DNA of 64,000 bases from Paulownia fortunei (taxonomy: Eukaryota; Streptophyta; Magnoliopsida; Lamiales; Paulowniaceae), in assembly GCA_019321725.1 (NCBI GenBank), contig CM033120.1, forward strand, positions 12,864,278 to 12,928,277. The letters are read 5' to 3'. The position numbers and the translations under genes were made by a program. Shown piece after piece: positions 22,773 through 35,080 of the stretch (its first letter is position 1; each line of letters starts with the position of its first letter). The notes below the pieces were generated by a model, which was not told the DNA's origin, searched no databases, and saw only the letters and a list, made by a program, of their open reading frames with translations.

Positions 22773-25700
22773 ATGGCAAAAGACAGAAACAAATCCCCGG
22801 GAAACGAAAACGGAGCCGCTCCATCTAAACGCGACCACCTTAAATCCAATTCCAAATCAGAACCCGACCCGGATTCCGACTCCGACGAAGATATCAGAAA
22901 TTCCGAAGGTAGCAGAAAACGAGCGAAGAAGAAGAGTAAAACCCGCACCACGAGTTCCAAGAAAAGGCGGTCGAGGGACAGCGACTCTTATACGTCGTCG
23001 TCTGATTACGATGACGACTCTTACGACTCGGAGGAGGAGGATAGAAGGGGGCTGAGGAAAGAGAGGAAGAGGAGAGAGGAGAAGAAGGAAAGGCGGAGGA
23101 GAGAGAAAGAGAAGGACAAAAAGAGGAAAAGGAAAAAGAAGGAGGAGGATAAGAAGAAAGAGAAAGATAAGGGGAAGAAAGGCGCTGTGACTAATTCATG
23201 GGGAAAGTATGGAATTATCAGAGAAACTGATATGTGGTATGTTTGCTGATTCTTTAACCGTTTGGCTACATTCTAAGAAGTAAATTATCGTTTATTGTAT
23301 GTTTCTTGTTCAATGCTTAGTAAAATTAGACTTGAAAATTATACTTGTTTGTTTGTGATTATTATTGTTATTGCCTATTTGGTTGAATTGCATTTTGCAT
23401 ATTGATTTATTTATCTATATATATATGTTTTTCCCGAGAATACTATGATTGATTAAAATATGCAGTTGATATATAAGCCCAGTAGACTGCTTAGCTCGTC
23501 TTGTCAAGTGAGCTTCTACTGGTCTCATTTTCAGTTCATCTGGATGGTATGCAACTAGAGGATGTGATTCTTTTTATAGCATAATTTAGCAACATATTGC
23601 TAGCAATGGAGACTACTGCATGCTAGTTGCATGATAGAAGACAAACATATAGAGAATGTGGTCTGTTTGTTGTAAAGTTGCCTGGAGAATGGCCTTCAAT
23701 AGTTGTGATATGGTAAAATGTTTGGCAAATTTCACATCTTCTTACAGTGTGTGTGCTGGCATGTCCATCTTTTATAAGGTAAAAAAAGAAACTCAATGCT
23801 CAACGCAAAGTAAATCTGGAAACATCTGATAATTCAGATGATGACGATATTTAGTGCCTCAAATATTTGCCCTAAACCTGGAGCTCCTAACATACAACTA
23901 ATAACTCCCCCCTCTTTAATCTTCCAGCATTTGCAAACTGCAGTGGATCCTGTTGTGGTATTCAGATAATCACTTTCTTCTTAGCCCTCCAGATTCTCTT
24001 AGTTTTGTTTGTATCAGAATCTGGTTAGGCCACTTTTCATGCAGTTTTGGTTGATTATTGTGGTTTTTTGTAGGAATAAACGACCTGAGTTTACTGCATG
24101 GTTAGCAGAAGTGAAACAGGTATTCCATTTTAATGAATTTAATAGAATTTGTACTTTGTGAAATTGTCTTATAATGCTCTCGTTGCATTTCAGTAGTATA
24201 TCTTTATTACTGTTTAGTTCACCATATATGGCTTAGGATTCTTTTTGAAATATTTCCTGTATGCTTTACATTTCGACATTGATGTGGACATGTTGTTTAT
24301 CAATGGATGTTCCCTTCTGTTTTTTTTTTTTTTTTCGGGACATGGTGTCTTCCTTAAATACCATATATGTTGAGATAAACCTGCTTTGTCCATCAACTCT
24401 GGCCCATGAAAATTTTGATTTTTTCTTTTTGAACAGGTGAACCTGGAAAGTCTGCCTAATTGGGAAGAGAAGCAGCTCTTCAAAGAGTAATCCATTATAT
24501 ATTAATTGTATCGGATCTTTTTCAGATATGCTATAACTGGAAATATGCTTGACATTCAGTTTTAATATAAATTGGCCCTTCTTCCTTTTTACGTTTTCTC
24601 TTAATTAACAGATGTAATTAGTCCTTAAATTGTCTAATGGTAATATCATCTGCAGCTTCATGGAAGATCATAACACGGTGACCTTCCCATCTAAAAAGTT
24701 AGTCCTCTTTCCTTCTATACTATGCTGCCTTTGGAAGTTCATAGTTTAGGGCCTCTAATCTCTTCTTTTTCTCCTGGATGTTTCTTCTATCCTTTTCTAT
24801 ATTATGTTAGTATTTCAGATAATTCTTTGGTTGTTTGCTGACAGAAATTTTTATTGATTCATTAATTTATTACACGGGTTTTTCTGCATTTTTTTGGTAT
24901 ATGCCTGGGGTGTATTACATTTAGCTTAGCCTGAGACAGTGAGTTTATACTCTTATTGGAGAGTATTCTTTACTGATTCAAGATGATTCATCTCACATAT
25001 GGAGAGTAGGGTTGTTCTTAATTCCAATCTTATTTTGGTTGCGTGACTGACTCTTTTCTTATGGTTGCAGATATTATAACCTTGATGCTTATTACCGTCG
25101 TAAAATGGAAAAGGAAACTAAAAAGGGATTTGCTAAAGTCCTGGAGTCAGAACGTACTGTATTCAATGATGAAGAACAGCGAAGGTAAAAAAATTTCTTC
25201 TTGTGAATTTTACATTTTTTGATGATTATCAATTATTGCTATATTTAGAAACTACCAGTTTTCTTACAGTGATGCGAGAAGGTTTTAGATTTCAGCACCA
25301 TTTGTTCATTAATTGGTTCAGACCTAGGTGACCAATTCGCGGAGTGAAAGCGAATTTGGGAGCTTGAGAATGTACATGTTTGATATTTGAAATTATGAGT
25401 GTGCATTAAGTTTCAATTACCATAATGCTATAGTTATAATAGGTATGTCTTTACAGTTTTTATATGAGAAGTTATCTTTTATGAGAAATAATTGATTACA
25501 CATTTATATATGAATATTTAATAGTACAGGATGACATTATCAAAGAAGGATTTGATGCCTACAAAAGTTTATTTAGTGGTTATTTCAGAGATCTCTTAGA
25601 ATTTCATCTTTGCCACTATTATTTTCAAAATGTAAAAGCTTACAATTGTGATTATAGTACGGTATAAGTTATATTTGCTCCTGTAATTTTTCTACTTGTT

Positions 25701-26853
25701 AGAATTAAATTTTGCGATAAATTCATGAAAACATTTGAGTTCAACCCAAAAGCTCTCGAGCACACACTCAAAGCATGGGGCCACACCAGGTAAAGGATTT
25801 GGCTACCTAGGTACACAACTTTAATTGGCCTCTATTTGGAACTAAGGCCCAGAGTTCAAGCTGCAGTTTTCTCATTAAGATACTGAAGAACATGCCGTCA
25901 GCAATTATTGAATAAATCTTGCAGAGGGGCCATTTTACGTATGGCGTTCCTTATGGACTCAACGACAAAATTGAATAGCACTTATAGTTTGTTTAAGTGA
26001 TATCAGTCTTATTGCTGCCTTCAATAATTTCTATTAAACAAGAATTTTGTGCAATTATAAAGCTTGCTTATGCTACTCTGATGATTTAGCTCAAAATGCC
26101 TTCTGAGGCAAACCTCAGGACTTGACTGAATTGTGAAGCATGCCCTTTGAGATAGGGATTTTTTTTATGCCAAAAAGTTCAGATCTCATAAACCGTTCTT
26201 TCTCCAGACAAAGAACTTTATTTGGTATCAGTAACATGTGGCAGGGAAGCACGTTCATATGGCTTCACTTCATTTATTAGATGCACCTAATTATGACTCT
26301 GCCAAAATGTGCTCTTCTGAGTTAATGGATATTCATATGGAAGCAAGTAATCATTTTCGATTTTTAATTCAATTTTCCTTCTAAGTTAGCTCCTTTCCTA
26401 TCTTTAATCTGGCATATAGTTCCAGGGCTGAAATCTTCACTCTATTTTCTTTATTGTGTCTGTTTTTACAGGCTAGAACTGCAGCAGGAACGTGAAAGAC
26501 AAAAGGAAGAACAGGTGGTAGCATTAAAGCGTTCCATGCAGACTGGAATGGTATACTATTGCTTAATGAATCTTCTGTTTTTTTTGGTCCATTTCAAGGC
26601 ATATTGGTAATGCGTCACTTCATTCTTGTGCTTGGCCCACTGGAATTGGTAGGCTCAAGCAATGAAAGAGCAAGCTCAACTCAGGGAAGAGATGGCTTAC
26701 CAGTACAAGCTTGGTAACTTTGAGGTGAGGGTAACCTTAAAAGTGTCGCATAGGAGTCCATTTCTACCCTGTATACTAACAGATGTGTTTCCCTTGAATT
26801 CATAGGCGGCAGCTGCTATTCAGAGAAGGTTGGATCCAGATGTTGCTATGTGA
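22773..26853 (+). CDS. Highly charged Lys/Arg/Glu-rich protein, probably nuclear, function unassigned
   Basis: Eight exons (22773-23236, 24074-24119, 24437-24486, 24656-24697, 25071-25184, 26472-26550, 26653-26724, 26806-26853), all GT-AG with consistent phase, encode 304 aa. Residues 1-145 are low-complexity: Ser/Asp runs, then a KR/E-rich block that should act as a nuclear localisation signal and RS-like or coiled region. Residues ~145-240 look like a folded conserved module: WGKYGIIRETDMW, PEFTAWLAEVKQ, LPNWEEKQLFKDFMEDHNT and KKYYNLDAYYRRKMEKE. A charged helical tail ends AAAIQRRLDPDVAM. The architecture recalls plant style cell-cycle inhibitor 1 (basic tail, then EF-x-WL-x-E, N and KYY signatures), but that protein is about half the length, so I do not assign the name. 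The gene is real; its function is unknown. Confidence 0.88.
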
Positions 26854-26899
26854 GAAGTTAAGCAACGCTCCAGTTACCAGCTCTGAGTTCACGAACTAT

Positions 26900-27960
26900 C
26901 AAACATATGCTTCTTGATCTCTTTTAATTAGCATTTAGAGTAAAAAAGTTGGGTGGGGGGCTGGAAGAAAAACAAACTAGCTTTTGGGGACAGAGAGCTG
27001 ATGCTTCACACTTTTTCTTTTTTTTTTTTCTGGGAAGGAATGATCTTTTTTCTTCTTTTCTTTTGGTTCTGTATCTTTAATTATCATCTTGATGCTTCTT
27101 TTCATTTGTGTTTTCCAATTTTGGAGCTGTAATTTCTGTAGATTCCTGTAGAATTGTGGCTTAAACAATGTAAGGGCTTTTATATATAGGTGTGAGACAA
27201 CTTAATTATGCATTAGTTGTTGTTGGTCCCAACTCCCAAGAGATTGTTTAAAAATATGCAAGCTGCTAAAATAAATATGAACAACTACTACTTGAATTTG
27301 TTCAGTTCATGGAGGTATTTAATAAGCAGAGTTCCCGAGAAATATTTAAACAACAGAATGCTACGACAGAATGCTTTATCCGGATACCAGGAAGTACATT
27401 TAAATGTCATTGCAGTGAAGAATCATCGATCCTAAGTGAAGGTAGCCAAATTTAAAAGAATTGGAAGAGTAGCAATAGATTTAACTTATGTAAAACTACT
27501 CCACTCATAAGTCATAATTGAATCTTTTTCTATCGTAGTATTCTAAACAGATCATAACCATAGCTAGCCCTTTTTGATAAGCAAACATGGTCCTATCCTA
27601 GCTATTGATACCGCCATCAACAATCTTCAAACAATCAAATTACTAGGTCGATAAAAACCCCATGCAACAAAATCTGAACAATGTGAAGAAAAACCTAAAG
27701 AGAATATCACGGATGAAAACAAGAAGAAAATAGAGAAAATAGTTCATACACGACTATGAAAACAAGGCATGCAAACATTGGTCTTGTTCATACTATCACA
27801 GCAGCTTGAATAGGGAGAGAGTTGCAAACAAGCACCCAAAACCAAAGGATAGGGGAATATCATGAAGGACAAAAAATGGAGAATATCACCTGCTATGTAA
27901 CACCACCCAATTTAAACAAAGCCTTTTAACTAACACAATGGTGCACTCGTGATCCTTTAA
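26900..27960. other. Intergenic DNA between convergent genes
   Basis: Contains the 3' UTR of the charged-protein gene, then AT-rich sequence. Small open frames (for example 27217-27435) show no recognisable domain. Confidence 0.5.
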
Positions 27961-27969
27961 AAAAATTAA

Positions 27970-28973
27970 CTACAGCTTTTCAATCTCCACCTTTGCAAAA
28001 GATGGATACCCAGGAGCCGCAGTCGAAGCCTGCTCAAGTACAAAACATTCTTCAGGAAGAAACTTTACCAGGTAAATCTCTTGTGCAAACGTCTCAAATT
28101 CTTTTAGTTCAAGAAAATCAAAAAGCACACCAGCTCCAATCTATTGTGGTAAAAGTGCATTTTAGCATCAACCCATTGACAACTACAGCTGACTGTGCTT
28201 GTATACATTTTATCAAAGTGAAGGGCAAGCCATGAAAAAAAGCTTTATTTACTTGAGTTTTCCGTGTGCATGAGAATTAATTACTTACCAAATGAAAGCT
28301 GAATAATTCAAGTTCGTGCTGGTAGAATCAGCCCATCAGTGTTGCATTGCTGTAAATTTCTGATGACTAGAGCCCACTTCTAGATGACTCAGCTTGCCAA
28401 ATATGGGAGGGACTAACAATTCTGCTTCAGGAAGAGCACTTAATGGCAATTAAGAATCTTTCAACAGTTAACATCAGAATAAAGTCCTACTAACTAAGAA
28501 ATTCATTTAAATACAAAAACCAGTGTGATGCACTGACACAGAATTTAGGAAACTGCTTAACTAGTTATCCCAGAACCATCAGGTTAACATTACGTTAAAA
28601 GAGGATATTATATGTCTATAGATTGCCTGATAGAATCTGTCTACATTCATATTCCTAGTCTAACAGCTATAAAATATCCCCAATATAGATAATACAACCA
28701 TATGAAATTGAACATTCAATTCATATGTATGTCACTGTGCATCCGATGAACGAAAGCTGTCCAATTTGAGGTATGTGCAAGAACCACAAATCTTGACCCA
28801 AGATGAATCACCGATGCAATGCATGCAAGTCATTCAGTGTGGCTCATTCACATCATAGCACAGCAAAAAGAAGCATCAGAATAGAAAAGCATGAAGTCAG
28901 AAATCAATATCATGCAAAAGGAGGCTATACCTCCAGGTATGAAAGTGGATACTGATGCTAGACAATTCTACTG
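27970..28973 (-). pseudogene. Possible decayed F-box/FBD-like gene fragment
   Basis: On the minus strand, 28140-27970 forms a 56-codon open exon ending in TAG. It reads IGAGVLFDFLELKEFE, then LVKFLPEECFVLE and PSFAKVEIEKL, resembling the FBD pattern LKExEF...LVKFLLxxAxVLE. It follows a good GT-AG intron (28288-28141; donor TTG|GTAAGT) and a 10-codon exon (28318-28289). Upstream pieces at 28438 to about 28345 (ELLVPPIFGKLSHLEVG) and 28973-28931 (ELSSISIHFHTW) can be joined in phase, but the second piece runs into TGA before it can connect to the third, and no F-box exon is visible. I read it as a frame-disrupted remnant. It could instead be a real gene whose exon borders I have missed. Confidence 0.35.
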
Positions 28974-29447
28974 CTGCAATAAAAGGGTTTATCAAGGATC
29001 CGTTTGATCACGAAGCAAAGAGCTGGTAGAAGACTATGCAAGGAGAACAGACAAATGCAAAATAATATCGACCCCATCTAACTACTGATTTGTTTGCAAA
29101 AGAATTAATTCACTAAACAAAATCCATACACACAATCACAGAAAGAGAAGGTGTTTTCCTGTTACGTAATTCATAACTTCTATCAAAATTTTCGAATTCA
29201 CTATGACATTTAAAAGCCTCTCTATTGATAGAACACACAATACACATCCTGCACCCACTATTCCTACGATAAATGTACACAGGACTAAAACGGAATGCAA
29301 ACTGGGTCCGTACCAATCCATAGCTAAGATGGGGGCAAAAGTTTTGAAAAAATCAATCCATTAGAGTTCTAAAAACTTTTCTCCACCCAACAGCATTCTG
29401 CATACCATGCCTGGTTTCAATTCCATCATTGGCACAAACTGAATAAG

Positions 29448-30215
29448 TCAACCATATCTAGGACCTAGTTGTTCTTTGGATTCCATCTCTCTGACACTGT
29501 TCACAATGTCTTGGATCTTCTTTGCAAGAGATTGATTGTGTTCCTCAATATGTTCAAAGATCATTTCCAAATGCCTTTTATATGTTGCAACTTTCTTTTT
29601 CTCAATGGCCAGCTGTTGTGATAGTTCCCGGATTTTATCATGCTCATTGGGATATTGATCAAAAATTAGATCTTTACGGCCTTTACCAGGAGTTAGAGGA
29701 TGAGTATGCTCCTTTACAAATTTTGTAACAGCCCATTTACCGGAACTTACTTTTCTAACTAAAATCATGGCTCTGCAACCAACCCTTGTCTCAGCCCTTT
29801 GCCGTACAATCTTCTCGCGCTTGTCAGGCATTCTGAAACCCTCTTTGTTGCAAACAAGTGCCCTACCAATGGCAGATCCATCACGCCTTGATCGAGAAAG
29901 CTTGCTGACACGGATGACAAAACCAACCCTTGTTGCATATGAGTTATAAAATGCATGTGCTGCTGCTTCAGATTCAAACTCCTGGCCCACATATGGTTCA
30001 TCATTAGGAGATGAACAATTTACATCTTGCAACTCATCCAGTCGAAACAATTCCCTCTCAGAAGAATCATCATCCACCTTAACATCTAGTCCTTGCTGAA
30101 GCACCCCGTCAACAGAACTCCCTACAATTGCACCATCATCATCTGTTCTTCCTTCAAAATTAGTAGAACTTCCTACTACCTCGCCATTTACATCACCATC
30201 AATCTCATAATCCAT
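29448..30215 (-). CDS. Short FAR1-related DNA-binding factor (FRS-related, no transposase domain)
   Basis: Transcription-factor-like nuclear protein of the FHY3/FAR1 group, derived from Mutator-type transposases. One coding exon, 255 aa. An acidic N-terminus (1-70) precedes a FAR1 DNA-binding domain (about 72-175): PYVGQEFESEAAAHAFYNSY, then the WRKY-GCM1-like zinc site C122, C147, H170 and H172 (VGC ... EHTHPL). A Lys/Glu-rich coiled coil covers 190-245. Full FAR1 proteins continue with MULE transposase and SWIM domains; both are absent here, as in the short 'FRS-related factor' subgroup. The start is the ATG at 30215-30213; the preceding codon is TTG. A consensus acceptor (AACTTCAG, ending at 30271) just upstream indicates a 5'-UTR intron. 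Confidence 0.9.
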   Translation of the reverse strand: MDYEIDGDVNGEVVGSSTNFEGRTDDDGAIVGSSVDGVLQQGLDVKVDDDSSERELFRLDELQDVNCSSPNDEPYVGQEFESEAAAHAFYNSYATRVGFVIRVSKLSRSRRDGSAIGRALVCNKEGFRMPDKREKIVRQRAETRVGCRAMILVRKVSSGKWAVTKFVKEHTHPLTPGKGRKDLIFDQYPNEHDKIRELSQQLAIEKKKVATYKRHLEMIFEHIEEHNQSLAKKIQDIVNSVREMESKEQLGPRYG

Positions 30216-30270
30216 CAAAATTTGAGCAACAATTAGCCCCTGAGATTTGGTTTAATTGTCAAGAAGATCC

Positions 30271-31440
30271 CTGAAGTTAAATAAGTTGCAAATTAGTATA
30301 TCCTTAGGATCCAAGGATGTTAACCAATCACAAGAATTTTCTACAATTATTTTTAAGAATTTTATCAATTGAATTATTGTAAAATAATTTCCAATATTTA
30401 ACTTTTACCAATAAGGAAATCTTAATAAACTATTTTTGTATATTTACAAAACATTGCTATTTTTAATTTGTTTAGTGCACCTTTGGTCTGTTATAGACAT
30501 TAAAATCAATTTCCTTAATCGTATATCAAAAAGTTAAAGCATGCCTATCTCATCCGAAATAGCTGTAACAAATATAATAGAATACACTAAATATATTTAT
30601 GTTATGTTATCCAATACAAGTACACACTAAATATATTTACGTTTTGTTATCCAATACAAGTAAGTATGCAAACAGATATATGTGTACATAAGGCCTATGA
30701 AGAAGGCTATCCTTGCAGTTACACTGAGACGCTAGCTAAACTTAGGACCCCATCCACCCAAGCTCAACTCATATATTAATTTAGTTTTACTCTAGTGAAA
30801 ACATCAAAAAACAAACAAGGATACAAAATTGCACCACCTACATTAAAAGTCCTAAACATGTCCCAACTTTAGCTATTACTTCATGTCCAAAACAGAAACA
30901 AGTTTCTCCTCTTTTTTTTTTTTTTCTCTCTCAATAAGAAAGCCTATTTGCTTGGCTTCAAATCAATTTTGTTCAGAACTCTGGGTTGATTAGGCAATAA
31001 GTCTTTTGTTATAGGAAAAACGTTCTGATTTCTAGTTTTTGTTCTACCCTTATTAAGCATAAGTGGCAATTAAAATTCCAAAAAAAAAAAGAAGATAAAA
31101 GCATACACTAAATCTGAGATTTTTAATCTCCAGCTATGACATTCATTAGTATGTAGAGTGCCAAAAGGCGTGAGTCCCTTAGGCAAGAAAATTAAAATAA
31201 AAGAGAGAAATGCGGAACGAAAACGAAAGGAAACAATCGAATTCAACGCATACATGTGGAAGATCATTGCTGATCTGCACTTCTTCAGGAAGAAATAGAA
31301 TCAAATCGGAGGAGAGAAAAAAGGAAGCATACCACAAACAAAAGGGCCGGCGGCGTTGGGAAGGTTTGGCGTCGCCGCCGCTGACTTTGAGGGGGCTTAG
31401 TGGCCACTGTCCGAAACGAGTGGGGCCGTAAGACGAGAAA
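30271..31440 (-). other. Inferred 5'-UTR exon and intron of the FAR1-related gene
   Basis: On the minus strand a donor TG|GTATGC (31332-31327) pairs with the acceptor TTAACTTCAG ending at 30271, giving a 1,062-bp 5'-UTR intron. The leader exon (about 31333-31440) is unusually GC-rich for the window and contains GGCGGCGACGCC-type sequence. The borders are inferred from consensus only. Confidence 0.45.
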
Positions 31441-31551
31441 TTGAGACTAGAGTGAAGAGGGTTGGGATTTGCGAGTGCATTTTATTCTGAGGGCATATTC
31501 GTCTTTTTCAATAGTATTGTCCAAGTGAGTTTGATTTGTGGATAAAATGAT

Positions 31552-31554
31552 GAT

Positions 31555-31583
<29 letters not shown>
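31552..31583. repeat. (AT)n microsatellite
   Basis: Uninterrupted alternating A/T tract of about 30 bp in the upstream flank of the FAR1-related gene. Confidence 0.9.
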
Positions 31584-31585
<2 letters not shown>

Positions 31586-31599
31586 TGATATAAAGAGTA

Positions 31600-34440
31600 T
31601 GAACGATTATTAATAATAAAAAGTACAAGTATTACTCCTTGTCTCAAATTTAAGTATATTATTTAATATTATGCAATTTGATTGAATAAATTGATAATAT
31701 AATATATGGAATAATTTTTAGAAAGAAATTTTTTTTCATAAATAATATTTTAAACATAGATTGTGTACAACATGACATAATACTCGTTAATTGAAAAAAA
31801 AAAAGATGCATACAATTTTTTTTGCCTTTTATTTTTATTTCAAACTACACCAAACAATGACTATACGGGAATTGCTAAATTTGTCTATAAACTTTTATCC
31901 CATCATGTAGATCCAATTTTCTCTGATTTGTCCACTCTGTGGCAAAGAAATGGAGAACAAATTTGATTTTGTTTCATTTGTCAATATTACCCTCTCAGTT
32001 AAATATTACCAGCAACTTTCTACTTTCTCCAAAGAAAAATCATTTTTCTCCGTCAACCAGGCACCCTGGTTCCGTCCACCCACGGCGGTGTGACCACAAT
32101 TTAGGGATGGAAATGGCTCGGTCTTTTGGTAGGTTTGCCAAAAATCCAAGAATCATCCAGCAAAATTTCTGTAGATTCTTACTATTAATAACCTCATTTT
32201 TTTCTCATCTTCTTCTCGCAGCACAATTTTATTTCAAAATATGTCAAGATCCACGTATTTATTGAGTGAATCGTAATCCAAAACTCATCCCGAATTGAAT
32301 TCGGATCTTATCCAAAATAACCATAAATCTCCAGATATAACATGACACAAGACCTCTCTATACGATGACACGTATAAAATAGAACATACAACTAAAATAA
32401 TGCATACTTTATAAATACTCTAAAATAATAAATAATTAATGCTTTAACTTGTTATATTTATATGTTCTAAGTGATTTTACAATCTTTTTAGGACACCTAT
32501 CCCACCTAGTCATAGGAATATCTTATTGACCCTATTTCAACAAATCTAACATATTCTTTGATTTAAGTCACTCATTCAAAGATTTGGATACTTGGTCAAA
32601 TCCACCCCATTCTTCATGATATGATCTCGACCCAAATCAGATCAACCCAGACATCTAGAATGCATCCTCAAAAATGTCATTTGTTTGACGACCTAATGGA
32701 TATCTGGATAGCCCTTGCATGTTGGAGGAAGATGTCGCTGCATAATTTGATTTTGGTGTTGATTCCGATTGTGGTACCTAGAAGATAACAAGAGTATATA
32801 TATCTCATTTTCAATTAGAAGCATAGTCTAGTAAGATTATTTCTTTTCCCATATTTTCATATTCTTTATCAATAAGGCATACTTGATACAGTGCGCAAGC
32901 TTAGATGTTGATGTGGGGAATAAAACTATGCTTGTAAACTTTCCTTGTGTTTGGTGCTATTTTCGAGAAAATATTTTAGAGAATGTATGTTTAGTAATGG
33001 AATTGAGGAATGAAAATAAGTTATTAAAATAATGTTATGTATTTTGAATGATATTTTTAATTATAAATATCTTATTTTTTATTAATTTTAATTTTTTAAA
33101 TATTAATTTATTTTAGTTGGTGGGCACAGTAAATTATAGAATTATTAATATTATAATAAATGATTGGTATTTTGAAATAATAAAAATATTATATCTCCAA
33201 AACTTTTATCACCAAACACGTTTTTGTTTTGAAAAAGGAAAAGTACAGAGGGAAAATAGAACCGAATATTGCATTTATTTATTTTTTTGTTGTATTTCGG
33301 AATAATATTTTGGCAGTGAAAAGAATTAAAAACTTTCTGACTAATTCTTCTCGTCTTATCCTTTTGTTTTTTCCCCATTCCGGAGTCTCATTTTTTTTTT
33401 AATTAATGATAATAGTGCTTTTAATTTATTACAATATCTGCCTTTATTTCCATCCTAGTTTGATCTTTGAAAATCTCTAGATTATGACTTGCATGAGGTT
33501 TGACTTTCTATTAACATGTTCTCTTTTTAACGTTTTCCTTTCTCCACCAAGAGATTACGAAGCATAGCCTTTCAGAAAAGGGATTTCCCCATAAGCATAA
33601 CTCATAGTATGAATGTTTGGAGGAGCCTATAATCGAAGATTGATCCCTTGGGATGTTATATTGAAGTCAAACTCTTCTTATCTTGTTTCTCGTGGAGGTG
33701 GGCTGTGGTGTTCTGCCTTGGCTCTTGGAGAGCTTAATTTGTACCTATATAGGCATTCTTGAATCCAAAACTTTTACAGATGGTTGTCATTACTGCAGAC
33801 CTTATGATTATGTCAGTTACTATTAGATGCAAAACTTTGTTAAATAACTTCCTTGTTTAACTGCATGTTATGCATTTTGTTGGGATTTAATGTTAGCTTG
33901 ATAAATAAATGATAAACGCTACTGCAGAAAGCGAGAAAAGAATCATAAATGAAACTTGATGCAGTGTAGTTTTGTGGAGGGGTTGCAACTGCAGCTCTAC
34001 TTGGTTTAATATTCTTAAATTCATTGCAATGATCTGCAAGTATGCTTGTGTAATTAGTCATCTGAATAAACATAAACAAGGCTGGCGCTGGCCAACCGTC
34101 CATGAGTACTGCTCCCTGTAAGACATGTAAAACGACCATTATGCATGTTATCTCGGCTTTCTACTACTGGCTTTAACTATAACTTCAGTTCTATTTATTG
34201 GTTTGAGCAAGATACGACCATTTAAAATTTTTATTTAAAGAAACAATTCAGAAAAGAAATCCTTCAGTGAAATTACGTGTATTCTATTTACTTAACGTGT
34301 CAATTCTCAATTCTTGGTCATTGAAATTCACGTCAATTCGGTTTAATATTTAGCCAACCGGAATGCTACAAGAAGTGGGAAAGATTTTCATTAGTGCTTT
34401 CTACAAATGACTGCTGGAGTTACGCAGTGCCCCTGAACTG
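31600..34440. other. AT-rich intergenic region
   Basis: No gene was recognised on either strand. Open frames at 31939-32265, 33117-33378 and 33840-34139 are low-complexity or have no recognisable domain. Confidence 0.55.
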
Positions 34441-34471
34441 AAAATTGGAATTGAACAGGCTTAATTTCCGC

Positions 34472-34696
34472 ATGAAAAGCATTCTCATTGCTGAAATGGC
34501 TTTTGCAAAATGTATGCAAGTGGGATTCTTGGTTTTGTTATCTTTCAGCTTTAGCTCCTCTCAGATGGTCGTAATTGACTCTATGGATGTTGAAAAACCA
34601 AACTATGTATGTCCACAGAGCGGCAATGGCGGAGGTGGCAGCTGTGGTGATGGAGGAAATTGGAGATTGCCCAACACTACATTGCTCAGCCAATAA
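34472..34696 (+). CDS. Candidate small secreted Gly/Cys-containing peptide (hypothetical)
   Basis: A 74-codon ORF (in-frame second ATG at 34496) begins with a typical secretory signal: a basic or polar start, then a hydrophobic core (VGFLVLLSFSFSSS). A short extension follows with VCPQSGNGGGGSCGDGGNW and a polar tail ending LPNTTLLSQ. I recognise no family. The ATG at 34496 puts the hydrophobic stretch closer to the N-terminus and may be the better start. It lies tail-to-tail with the MLO gene. GCCCA-type words follow at 34701-34880. It could be a genuine small peptide gene or a chance frame; codon usage is not decisive at this length. Confidence 0.3.
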   Translation: MKSILIAEMAFAKCMQVGFLVLLSFSFSSSQMVVIDSMDVEKPNYVCPQSGNGGGGSCGDGGNWRLPNTTLLSQ

Positions 34697-35080
34697 CTTT
34701 GGCCCATTGGCTGCGACTGCCAGCCAGCCTATTATATATGGGTGCCCAACGCTGGGCTTAACCCTGACCCACCCACAGGATGCAACAATAGGATCAAAGG
34801 AGGCCACAGTCAGCCCACGTGGCTCATATTGCGCCCTTATTTTGAGTCCACACAAGATATGCATATTGAGCCCATGAGAGAAACAAGAAAAATCTGATGA
34901 TCAAGTTCTTGATGAGCGGGCAGTCTCAATAAAGAGAAAAGAAATGATGGCATGCAGACAAGTGAGACTGGGCAGCACCAGCATCACAGAGGAATGACAA
35001 AATGCAGGAAACAAAATGGTTTGATTTCCTGAACCACCCATAGCCATAAGCTTTTTCTGGAGAAGAAAAGATATGCAACT

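Noticed and set aside
34575..34877. 100-codon frame overlapping the candidate peptide
   Set aside because: It has no signal peptide or domain, and its content mirrors the Gly-rich and GCCCA-rich DNA of the overlapping frame.
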